Below are positions 42,711-51,300 of a DNA stretch of 64,000 bases, piece by piece (position 1 is the first letter of the stretch; each line of letters starts with the position of its first letter). The notes below the pieces were generated by a model. That model saw only the letters and a program-made list of their open reading frames with translations. It had not been told where the DNA came from and did not search any database. This DNA is from Paenibacillus sp. 1001270B_150601_E10 (GTDB lineage Bacteria; Bacillota; Bacilli; Paenibacillales; Paenibacillaceae), in the NCBI RefSeq assembly GCF_015558675.1, contig NZ_JADMOL010000001.1, forward strand, positions 496,373 to 560,372, written 5' to 3'. A program made the translations under genes and the position numbers.

Positions 42711-43543
42711 TTACCCCTCTTGTTCTTTCCACACCTTAGACTTTTCAACTGATACAAATAAGATATCAATTCCTTCATACTCAGTCGCGTTAACCCATAA
42801 GTATCTCTTGCTCCGTTCATCATATATATATTTCTCAGCTAGATACTCCCAACGCTCATCCTTTTGCTTTATATATTTGACTAACTCATCAACTGTTTTA
42901 GGATCACATTTCTGCGAAAGAATAATAGCTAAATCTTCAATCTGTTTATCAACATCTGCCCGAAGTAAGTTCACTTCAAACCATACCCCCGGATAAGGAT
43001 AAGGATCAGATTCATATACCATCAAATCAGAATGTGTTTTCCATTTTGGAACGACTAGCCCACCTACAATTTCCGTTTCTGTCTTAGATGCTGCTTCTCC
43101 GTTAGTATTGATGTAGGCCGTACGAACAGGACTATCCCATACTACCGCTGCTCCAAGTGCTTGGCTCACAAACCGAAGCGGCACAAACGTTCTTTGCTTG
43201 CTCGTTACCGCCACCGTGTCCATTTGATCCTTCTTTCCATTGACGTCAATCTCTTTCTTTCCTATGAATAAAACAATGGTTTTATCCTTCTGCTTCACGG
43301 TAACCTTGGACGATTTCTCATCCCAATCTACCTTGGCTCCCAGCGCCTCGCTTACAAATCGGACAGGTACCATCACCCGACTATTTTTGTCTAAGTATGG
43401 CTTCGCATCTGGAAATCCAATCTTCGTTCCGTTTACCACAACACGTAAAGGAAATCCGCATGTACGGTGGATTGGCTCAAAAATGTTGAGAATGTAATAA
43501 CGGTAACTAATCCTAAAAACAATCGCTTTAACTTTAGATGCAT
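42711..43543 (-). pseudogene. Copper-amine-oxidase-N-like stalk domain protein, frameshifted after the signal peptide
   Basis: From ATG 43543 a signal peptide (LKRLFLGLVTVITFSTFLSQSTVHA) runs into a stop 10 codons later. Adding one C in the TTCC at about 43450-43454 restores a frame that reads PLRVVVNGTKIGFPDAKPYL and continues to 42711. The body holds two stalk repeats (MVPVRFVSEALGAKVDWD and FVPLRFVSQALGAAVVWD), the cell-surface copper amine oxidase N-terminal-like domain common in Paenibacillus. The last 110 residues are unassigned. The rest of the frame is intact, so this is either a very recent mutation, phase variation or a sequencing error. As it stands only the body from an internal GTG (43439) could be made, without export. 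Confidence 0.7.
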
Positions 43544-43565
43544 GAATGATGGTTTCCTTTTTATT

Positions 43566-45437
43566 CTACATATACACTGTGTTAAGACGTGTAGCTCTAA
43601 GAATGGCCGATTCAATCTCCTGGATCTTCGAAATACTGTCACGCAATCCTCCCGATAAGTGCTCCATATGTTCGCGAACTCTCTTTTGCTCTGATTGCAT
43701 TTCATCGCATAATCGCTGGATGGTTCTTACTTGAGATTGCACATAGGACTCTGAATAGTTCCTGCCTGCTTCCCACGTTACATTTCTTGCCGTTTGCAAG
43801 ACTCGAGTCAGCATATCGTGGAATTGCTCATTTTTACGGCCCATGCTCCGTTCAATATCCCGAAGATCGGATAAGTGCGTAACCATCTTTACGCCTCTCC
43901 TTACTGCCGAGATGCCAAGGCATATGCTTTTGACAACGCTAAGCGTCTTACGCCGTACATTACCTACAATACGATCTTTTATTTCTCTTGCTGAATCTAC
44001 AAATTGTGTGACCTTCTCTTTGATGGCATTCCCTATCTCATCGGCGACTGACTTGACCTTTTGTTTAATACCTTCTCTTAACTCATGAAGGAATAAATCT
44101 GCTTTGAGCATCCACTTTGCGACAGAGAAAAACGCGAGCAGATTCCGTTCTAATTGTTCAAAAAAAGCCTTGAGTTCTTGTTGAAACAACTCTTTAAGCG
44201 TATTGCGACTTACCTCTTTTATAGCTGGAGGAAGCAATTTGTCTACTACGTAGTCGATGTACTGATTTCCTTTTTCTTTTAAAGCAAGTTCCACACCATC
44301 GGTCAGGGTCCCCTCTCGCAATGCAGGAAGTATCTCATGCTCTATGATGTCTAAACCAAGAGATTTAAGCCCAGGGACAAGTTCGTTGAGAAGAATAGGA
44401 AATATCTCTCTTACAGAAATTTTTAATTCTGTCTCATGATCTTTCAGCTTTTCGGATAAAGTTCCCTCCCCTGTTTGGATTGCGTCAATCATGTCAACTA
44501 GCATCACTCTTAAGTTATATGGCAAATCCTGAACCTGCTTCGTGATATTATTAATTCTGCTTGGTATTGGAGCAAATCTCTGCTCATCATTAAGAACAAA
44601 CTTCGTACCGTCTTCATTTAAGACTGTTGCAAATAAAGAGTGGTGACTTAAATAATCACTCCATTTAAAGCTTGATTTCAAATAAACACCTTCGGTTGGA
44701 TTAATAAACAGTGCAGGTACGATATCTCCATCGTTACGGTATTCCGTCATTTTGCCTTGTGCGTTAAGCGTGTTTATCGCTTCTTGATACTTATCAATAA
44801 CATCTTGGTTAAATCCTGGTGCGTTGAATGTCGTTACGGTAACTAGCTTGTCTCGTTGCTGTTCTGGGAGTGTAAAGGATGAATATAGGGCGAGATTGCC
44901 ACCTAAGGAGTGGCCCGTTAAGTATAAGGAGGAAAAATCGGACTGTTGTGAGAGCAGCTTGTCCATATACTTTTTCGCCTCTGCCTGTTGAGGGGATTGC
45001 AATTTGTACATCGTGCTAAGATTGTTTGACCAATCGTTCCAATACTTTAAGTCCTCCATTGGCTCGCTGCCACGAAACGCCACAATCTTCGTATTAGATG
45101 AATCGTTCGATTCAATTGTAAATGCAGAAAAACCTGTATCGGTGTTTGGTTGGACATTCGTAATCTTCCAGTTCTTCATTTGCTCATGCTGCTTCAGTTC
45201 ATTCAACAATTCAAACCATTGATCCGCCTCGCTTCTTCCATTCAGATCACTTGGGAACCTCTCTTTAATAAATGCTTGTCCTTCTGGATCCGTTGAGTAA
45301 TAGTCTAAAAGATTCTCAATGGTAACTGAGCCCCTTTTATCATATAATTCTGAAAGTGACGTCTCTTTTACTGTACTAACATCTAAGTAAACCAATTGAG
45401 ATAACTTTAATAAATCAACCTGATTTACTGATCCCAT
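43566..45437 (-). CDS. Lipase-fold protein with C-terminal helical WXG/LXG-like region; probable T7SS effector (TslA-like layout)
   Basis: 623 residues, no signal peptide. The N-terminal half is an alpha/beta hydrolase of the Mbeg1/DUF2974-like lipase type: IVAFRGSE, nucleophile Ser177 in LYLTGHSLGG, Asp236 or Asp238 in YRNDGDIVPALF, His265 or 266 in SHHSLF. The C-terminal half (about 290-623) is long amphipathic helices with WEAG near residue 550, similar to the WxG turn. A lipase domain first and a helical targeting domain last is the reverse-LXG order described for the staphylococcal T7SS lipase TslA. The ATG overlaps the stop of the lipoprotein gene (TGATG), so the two are translationally coupled. 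The effector role is inferred. Confidence 0.8.
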   Translation of the reverse strand: MGSVNQVDLLKLSQLVYLDVSTVKETSLSELYDKRGSVTIENLLDYYSTDPEGQAFIKERFPSDLNGRSEADQWFELLNELKQHEQMKNWKITNVQPNTDTGFSAFTIESNDSSNTKIVAFRGSEPMEDLKYWNDWSNNLSTMYKLQSPQQAEAKKYMDKLLSQQSDFSSLYLTGHSLGGNLALYSSFTLPEQQRDKLVTVTTFNAPGFNQDVIDKYQEAINTLNAQGKMTEYRNDGDIVPALFINPTEGVYLKSSFKWSDYLSHHSLFATVLNEDGTKFVLNDEQRFAPIPSRINNITKQVQDLPYNLRVMLVDMIDAIQTGEGTLSEKLKDHETELKISVREIFPILLNELVPGLKSLGLDIIEHEILPALREGTLTDGVELALKEKGNQYIDYVVDKLLPPAIKEVSRNTLKELFQQELKAFFEQLERNLLAFFSVAKWMLKADLFLHELREGIKQKVKSVADEIGNAIKEKVTQFVDSAREIKDRIVGNVRRKTLSVVKSICLGISAVRRGVKMVTHLSDLRDIERSMGRKNEQFHDMLTRVLQTARNVTWEAGRNYSESYVQSQVRTIQRLCDEMQSEQKRVREHMEHLSGGLRDSISKIQEIESAILRATRLNTVYM

Positions 45438-46276
45438 CACATATTTCCTTTCTTTTCAGAATACTCTTGCCTCTTTCTTTTCCAATGTTCAAATGTCTCT
45501 TTAAAGTCATCCTCTGAATCCTCTAACTTGCCATTTTCCGAAATATATGAACCGTTTATATTTACAAAATTCATTATAGAGCGCTCATCCTCTTCCTTTT
45601 TATACTCATAAGTCATCTCTGCACTTTGTCTTCTTAATTCATCATATCTGCTATAAGCGGCTAAAGATAAATATTTCACATTAAACCTAGTCTTAAGGTT
45701 GCCGCTTCCAACAAGTGCTTTTGCAAATTGTTGATATTTTAATAACTCAGCATCTTCATTCATTTCATTTATTTCATTGATATAGTTTGCACCATTTACA
45801 AAAACGGATATTAATTGTGTGTTTGATGGATACAACTTCAAAAATTCCTCATAAGTCATATCCCTATCCACATGAGTCGGATATGTCCACACCGTGTCAT
45901 TCGTTATCGTTACCTTGGCATCACTCCAAAACTTCCGTGCCATTTCCTCAATCGGCTTGACATTGGATTGCGCCACAATCTCATTCAAGTACTTGTCGTA
46001 AACCTTTTCCAGATCCTTCGTGATCTCCACTTGGAATTTGATGCTTGGATCGCTCTTGGGACTTGCCATGCTCTTGATCGTATTGCTGTTAACCGTTCCG
46101 AACCCACCGCCAATCTTTTCTACGATAAATGCTTCCCCATACTTTTGCTGCAAAGCTTCTTCGATTTTCTTGGCAGCATCCCCATACTTATTTGGCTGCG
46201 ACTCACATCCAAAAAGGGCGATCAATGGCAATAGAATCATTAGAAACCATAACCTCCTTGCTTGGGCTAGCTTCAT
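45437..46276 (-). CDS. Lipoprotein, probable immunity protein for the lipase toxin (TilA-like role)
   Basis: 279 residues. The signal peptide ends in a lipobox (LIALFGC), so Cys is lipidated and the protein faces outward. The mature part begins with a helical KKIEEALQQKYGEAF segment, then a beta-rich domain (KFQVEITKDLEKVYDKYL, AKVTITNDTVWTYPTH) that could be cystatin-like. The last 60 residues are charged and helical. It lies directly before the lipase gene with a 1-nt overlap. In S. aureus the lipase TslA is neutralised by lipoproteins next to its gene, so the same job is inferred here. A frameshifted second copy lies at 38992-39806. Confidence 0.78.
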   Translation of the reverse strand: MKLAQARRLWFLMILLPLIALFGCESQPNKYGDAAKKIEEALQQKYGEAFIVEKIGGGFGTVNSNTIKSMASPKSDPSIKFQVEITKDLEKVYDKYLNEIVAQSNVKPIEEMARKFWSDAKVTITNDTVWTYPTHVDRDMTYEEFLKLYPSNTQLISVFVNGANYINEINEMNEDAELLKYQQFAKALVGSGNLKTRFNVKYLSLAAYSRYDELRRQSAEMTYEYKKEEDERSIMNFVNINGSYISENGKLEDSEDDFKETFEHWKRKRQEYSEKKGNM

Positions 46277-46415
46277 ATCTTCACCCCATTTATGATTTTA
46301 ACGAAGCTGCATGTTGTTAAATGTGGCCTTGTAAGATGCTTCTCATTATTCTCTTCTAGATCCTTATTCATCTTCCTTTTCCATAACCTGTAACGTTTTA
46401 TTCTATCAATAAACA

Positions 46416-47528
46416 TTAAGTAGCTGTAGTCTTAGAAAGAAGTTGAACCATTCCTTTTTCCACCACTTCGTTGATACGATCCGATAATTGATCCACTCGT
46501 TCGCTCAATTGCAGTGCCAAGCTAGGCAATGTTGACTCTATCTCTTCACCATCCTTATGCTCCGATAGCTTCTGTATAAACAGAATCGATAGGATTCCTT
46601 CAATCGAGGAATATAGGGTCTCCGCATAACTCGCGCCCTTCTCAATAGCCTCAATCGAAAGCGTTGCAAGCTGCTGCTCGAACTGTTCATTGACGCCCGC
46701 TTCGAATAGTTGTTGGCAGGCTTCTCGATACTCTTGATAAATATGATCACAGTGATAATCGATTCGCTTTAAAAGCACAGGCAATAGCTGCCCTGCCTGC
46801 TCTAACTCCATGTGATTCAACACATAATATAAAGAGACGATATCTTGATCCGAATGCTCCTCCATCCCGGCATGGATAGCCATATCACGAAGCATTTCAT
46901 TAAGGATTTCATTGGGATTATCAATAAGGTTGTTGACCCCATTCATTAGACGGAAGAACGGATTGGATTGGATATGGGCGGCCAGCACACTTCCTTCGCT
47001 GTCGAATGCATAAACATCTTTCCCCTCCATGTCCTTTGCCTGCTCTGCAAAAATCAATGGCTCAGGATGATGTCCGAAAGCAGGAACAAGGCTACCGTAT
47101 GCGATAATGTTGCGGCAGTTCACATTCTCGAATTCAGACTCTGCTAAGGCTCTAGCATGGCCGGGAGCGTCAAATACAACACCTGAAAGATTCATTTTAG
47201 CTGATGCATATACCGCATATGCTCCTCCGATGCCATAACCGCTAACCGTTGTCTTATTCTCCACGATATATGGCTCTACAAGTGAAAGCAGCTGCCCTGT
47301 TATATCCTCAAGATCTCCAAACAGCTTCGCAAATCCTTGCATCCATTCATCATGCTTGTATGTAAAGATCAAGACGATATCCTTATGTTCAAATTCATAG
47401 ACCCTGATCTCAATCCCTTCAACGACATGAATGGCTGTGATCAGAGCATTTGGTCCTTCTGGTTCTTTCTCTCCACCAGCATGAATTGTTGAGATAAGCT
47501 CCCAATACTGCTTTTCTGTGAGCATCAT
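46416..47528 (-). CDS. Lipase-like protein with Ser-to-Gly nucleophile change and helical C-terminus
   Basis: 370 residues, no signal peptide. The N-terminal 200 residues follow the alpha/beta hydrolase pattern of the downstream lipase: VLIFTYKHDEW, then VSGYGIGGAYAVYAS where the lipase has LTGHSLGGNLALYSS, then GVVFDAPGHARAL and AYGSLVPAFG where the lipase has FNAPGF and NDGDIVPALF. The nucleophile Ser is Gly99 and the Asp is also lost, so hydrolysis is unlikely. The C-terminal 170 residues are amphipathic helices. It sits between the WXG100 and lipoprotein genes. It could be a T7SS adaptor or chaperone, or a decoy for the lipase pair. Confidence 0.75.
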   Translation of the reverse strand: MMLTEKQYWELISTIHAGGEKEPEGPNALITAIHVVEGIEIRVYEFEHKDIVLIFTYKHDEWMQGFAKLFGDLEDITGQLLSLVEPYIVENKTTVSGYGIGGAYAVYASAKMNLSGVVFDAPGHARALAESEFENVNCRNIIAYGSLVPAFGHHPEPLIFAEQAKDMEGKDVYAFDSEGSVLAAHIQSNPFFRLMNGVNNLIDNPNEILNEMLRDMAIHAGMEEHSDQDIVSLYYVLNHMELEQAGQLLPVLLKRIDYHCDHIYQEYREACQQLFEAGVNEQFEQQLATLSIEAIEKGASYAETLYSSIEGILSILFIQKLSEHKDGEEIESTLPSLALQLSERVDQLSDRINEVVEKGMVQLLSKTTAT

Positions 47529-47577
47529 ACGATGTATCCCCCATATTTGGTCAGTACGAAGTCTATATTGTTAAAAG

Positions 47578-47606
47578 GACAAGGCAGGGCCTAAGCCCCC
47601 CTTGTC
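47578..47606 (-). terminator. Attenuator-like hairpin after the WXG100 gene
   Basis: GACAAGG and CCTTGTC pair, with an inner GGGC/GCCC stem, 15 nt past the WXG100 stop. No strong T run is present. Such hairpins after esxA genes allow abundant WXG100 mRNA with partial read-through into cargo genes. Confidence 0.55.
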
Positions 47607-47620
47607 GGATAAGTACATCA

Positions 47621-47917
47621 TTATCTAGAACGCAATTTGTTAGCAAGCTGCTGATCTGCCTCTTGCTTGACACGTGCGATCTCATCCAAATTCGCGCTGA
47701 TCGTATTCACGCACTCCACCAGCTTATTGAAGCTTGGCAGCAAATCGTCGAACTGTTGAACAAATGCGGTTTGGGATTGACCTTCCCACCAGCCGCTGAC
47801 AGAATGAATCTCAGTCTTAAGCTGCTTTATGAGCGTATCCGCGTTGGACGCTTTGTTTTTAATGGATTTAGCTACACTACGGGCCTGTTCCGGATTAAAA
47901 ACTAATTTGTTCGCCAT
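47621..47917 (-). CDS. WXG100 family protein (EsxA-like)
   Basis: 98 residues from ATG 47917 (AGGAGG 8 nt upstream). It is a helical hairpin with WWEGQ at the turn, the W-x-G motif of ESAT-6/WXG100 proteins. The N-terminal MANKLVFNPEQARSVAKSIKNKA and C-terminal LDEIARVKQEAD give the two amphipathic helices. These small proteins are secreted by T7SS as dimers and are needed for transport. It directly follows a second WXG100 gene, so a heterodimer is possible. Confidence 0.9.
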   Translation of the reverse strand: MANKLVFNPEQARSVAKSIKNKASNADTLIKQLKTEIHSVSGWWEGQSQTAFVQQFDDLLPSFNKLVECVNTISANLDEIARVKQEADQQLANKLRSR

Positions 47918-47947
47918 CGTTTTCACCTCCTTTCAAGAAAAACTCCA

Positions 47948-48280
47948 TTATTTATTTTTGTTGCGAGCTGCTTCTCTAGCTTGAGCTGCAAGCCGTTCAG
48001 CCTCCAGACGCTTACGCTCTCGTTCTTCCTCAGCTCGTTGAACAGATGACTCAAGTCTTCTCATTTCACTTTCAAGCTGCTGTGCTTTGCCTAGCAAGCT
48101 AGACGTGCGTGAGGACAATTCCTGCCCCGACGATTGGAAGGCTGAAGCTGCAGCTCCTTTCCAATATTGCTGAGTGCGGTTGATATTGGAATTTATCTCA
48201 TTGGACGACCGTTTCGCTTCATCCGTCAGCCGTTGGATTTGCGAGGCACTCTGTCGGATCTCATAGGGTCGAATGGACAC
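47948..48280 (-). CDS. WXG100 family protein with charged C-terminal extension (EsxB-like)
   Basis: 110 residues from GTG 48280 (AGGAGG 9 nt upstream). The helix-turn-helix core has YWKGAAASAF (the WXG turn). After residue 75 comes an Arg/Glu/Lys-rich helix (EEERERKRLEAERLAAQAREAA), longer than in plain EsxA. T7SS substrates dock on the third EssC ATPase domain through a C-terminal tail, which this extension could supply. It is placed between the EssC gene and the shorter WXG100 gene. Confidence 0.88.
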   Translation of the reverse strand: MSIRPYEIRQSASQIQRLTDEAKRSSNEINSNINRTQQYWKGAAASAFQSSGQELSSRTSSLLGKAQQLESEMRRLESSVQRAEEERERKRLEAERLAAQAREAARNKNK

Positions 48281-48310
48281 TTGTGCAAGCCTCCTTCTAC
48301 GCGACTTGGA

Positions 48311-51300
48311 TTAGATATCGTGAATAATCCCGCATCTGAGTCCTGTATATTTGTTCTTCACAACCAAATAACCGTCTCCACGTTCAGCTATTCGTTCTTG
48401 TGAGCCATACGGCAGGTTCACATTGAACAAGTTCTGATCCTTCAAGCCACCAAGCAGTACGCCAGTCTGCTCCTCTCGAATCGTCTTGCCAAGCATGTCC
48501 CAATTCGATGCCATATCAGCCGTGCTATCCGCTGCAAGAACGACTACCTTCATTCCTTTTTCATGCTTAACGATTCTTTCTATCAGCTCATGCAGAATGT
48601 ACATCTCGTTGCTCGTGAACTCGCTTAGTCTATCGAATACAAACACAATTGGCTCCCATTGTGCCTGTAACCCGACAATATCACCACCGGAAGTACGGCA
48701 GGTCAACAGCTGATTCCGTCTCTCGCCGAGCAGATCCTTGATTCCATCCGAGAATTCGAACAGATCTTCTACGGTGGATAGATCTGTTACATAAGGCTTA
48801 TTCATCAGCGAATAGATCCCCATAGCAGAAGAATCCAATGCATATACCTTTAACGATTCATTTTGCTTGTGGAGCATTTCAATCCAAGACATAATCAAAG
48901 TACTCTTGCCGGATAACGACTCACCTGCAACCATCACCACTGGTGTTGCAAGCAGATCCACTCTCACAGGCTGAAGATCATTATTGGCTAGTCCTATAGC
49001 GATAGTCACATGCTCTGCTTGAATATTTCTTAGATCGATATAGGTTGGCATCATCGGTATAGGTGGTGCTGATGGCAGATCGGATAGCTTGAACTGCTCC
49101 ATAACTTGATCCAGTTGAAGCCCGCGAATCTCTGGAAGAGCCGTCTGAAACTCCAATGGAGGCTTCCCGCGAACCAAGCCTCTGCCAGGTACATTCGTTG
49201 GCTCAAGTCCCTCTGTTCTTCCTACAATTCCATCGTACTCAGACTTGTCCGTCATCTGATAACTCAATGCCTGCTTGAAGTTGACAGCGAATTTATAGCG
49301 AATAAGATTAGCATTTGTCGCAGTTGCAACAACATAGATTCCGTACTTTGTCCCTTCACGTGCTAACACTACCATTTGAGTGTCAAGCTCCTCATAGGTT
49401 TCAGACAGCGCGAAGTAGTTATCGATCATGACGAGTACTGCCGGAAGCTTTCCTGTTCCTTGCTTGCTGTATTCTGCAAATCCATCGATGCCAGCACGCT
49501 CGAAGAGCTCTTTTCTCTCTTCGATCACTCGGAATAAGAACAGCATGAACTGTTCTAGCCGTTCCTCCTGTTCCAGGGTGACGACACCTCCGACATGAGG
49601 AAAACGCTCTAGCGCCTTCAACGAATTACCGCCGAAATCTAAAGCATACACATGCACATCCTCTGGCGAATAAGTCAGGGCAAGGGACAAGCATAATGTT
49701 TTTAAGAGCACCGTCTTGCCTGTACCTGGCGCACCATACACAAATAGATTTCCTTCATTCACAAAATCAAGCGCCAGCTGCTCCTGACATTGTGATCTTG
49801 GATCATCTGCGACCCCTACTACAACTTTTAACCGTTCTTTTTGAATAGGCCATTGTCCATTCTCATATGTTGCTTGCAGCAGCTCATCAAGCTGTACCGT
49901 ATCTTGTAATGGCGGAAGCCACGGTCCTTCTAAAGGCGTGATGCCAGCACGCTCCGCTGTTTGAGTGATGTATTCCACCATTGCCGAAAGCTGTGATGGA
50001 ACCTCTTTGCTTGTTATCTTCTCCTCTGAAAGCGGATAGATCTGATCACTTCGTCCATTTAAGGCAACCCTATAAAGACGCTTCGCTTTGTTGCTGCTCT
50101 TCTGCATTTCGCCTTCAGGATCATAATCTGCACCAGAATAGGCAGATTGGAATAGCTCAAATACCTCATCATTGCCAACCTGAATATAAGCTCTTCCAGG
50201 TTCCTTGATCATGGCCGCATCTGGCCGCTTGATCACATCTTGGCTATCCGCTTCATCCTGAACCTTTAAGCAGATCTTGAACTTGGAGTTACTCCAAATC
50301 TGATCGTCGACTACTCCAGCGGGCTTCTGTGTGGCAAGAATCAAATGTACACCCAAGCTTCTTCCTACCCGAGCAGTACTTACGAGTTCCTTCATAAATT
50401 CCGGCTGGTCCTGCTTAAGTTCTGCGAACTCATCCGCAATCATGACCAAATGCGGAATTGGGGGCATTCCTTCAGGTCTCCGGGTATAAAACAGCTTCTG
50501 ATATTTGTCGATGTTGTTTACCCCGTATTGTGAGAACAATCGTTGTCTTCTCATCAGCTCACTTTTAATAGACAACAGCGCTCTTGTAGTCTGATTGCCT
50601 CCTAGATTCGTAATGGTTCCTACTAGATGAGGCATCCCCTTGAATACATCAGCCATTCCACCGCCTTTATAGTCGATTAATACGAAGACCACATCATGCG
50701 GGTGATGATGAATAGCTAATGAGATAATCAAACTTTGCAGCAGCTCACTTTTCCCTGAGCCTGTTGTACCGGCAACAAGTCCATGCGGACCATAACCAGT
50801 CTCATGCATGTCCAGGTAAAACAAATCGTCTCCTGCTCTAGCCCCTAAAGGAACGTTCATCCCCATATATGTTTTGTTTGAAGTCCACAATGCTAGTAGA
50901 TCCATCTCTTCTGTCCGTTTAATGTTCAGCATGTCTAGAAGAGAAATCGAGGATGTCAGCGTGAAGTTGGCACTCGCATTTTTAATCCGCAATGGAGCCA
51001 GCTTTCTAGCAGCAAAATCCATTGGCTGGGTTGATTTTGAGTCAGGTGTAAATGGCGTTTTGACACCAGATTCGCGATCGGCTAGCTCTCCAGCTTTCCC
51101 CTGCAGCGTAACAACAGTCTTGCAATTCATTGGTAAATAGGCAGCATGCTGTGCAACAAATAGAGTCGAAATGCCAAGCTTCGAATGATCATTGTATAAA
51201 TATTTGCTTAGCTTTTCATTCTCCAACAAGGTCACATCTTCAACGATGAACACATAATGCGGGAGAACGGTGCCTCCTGCCGCTCGCAGCTCTCTTTCTT

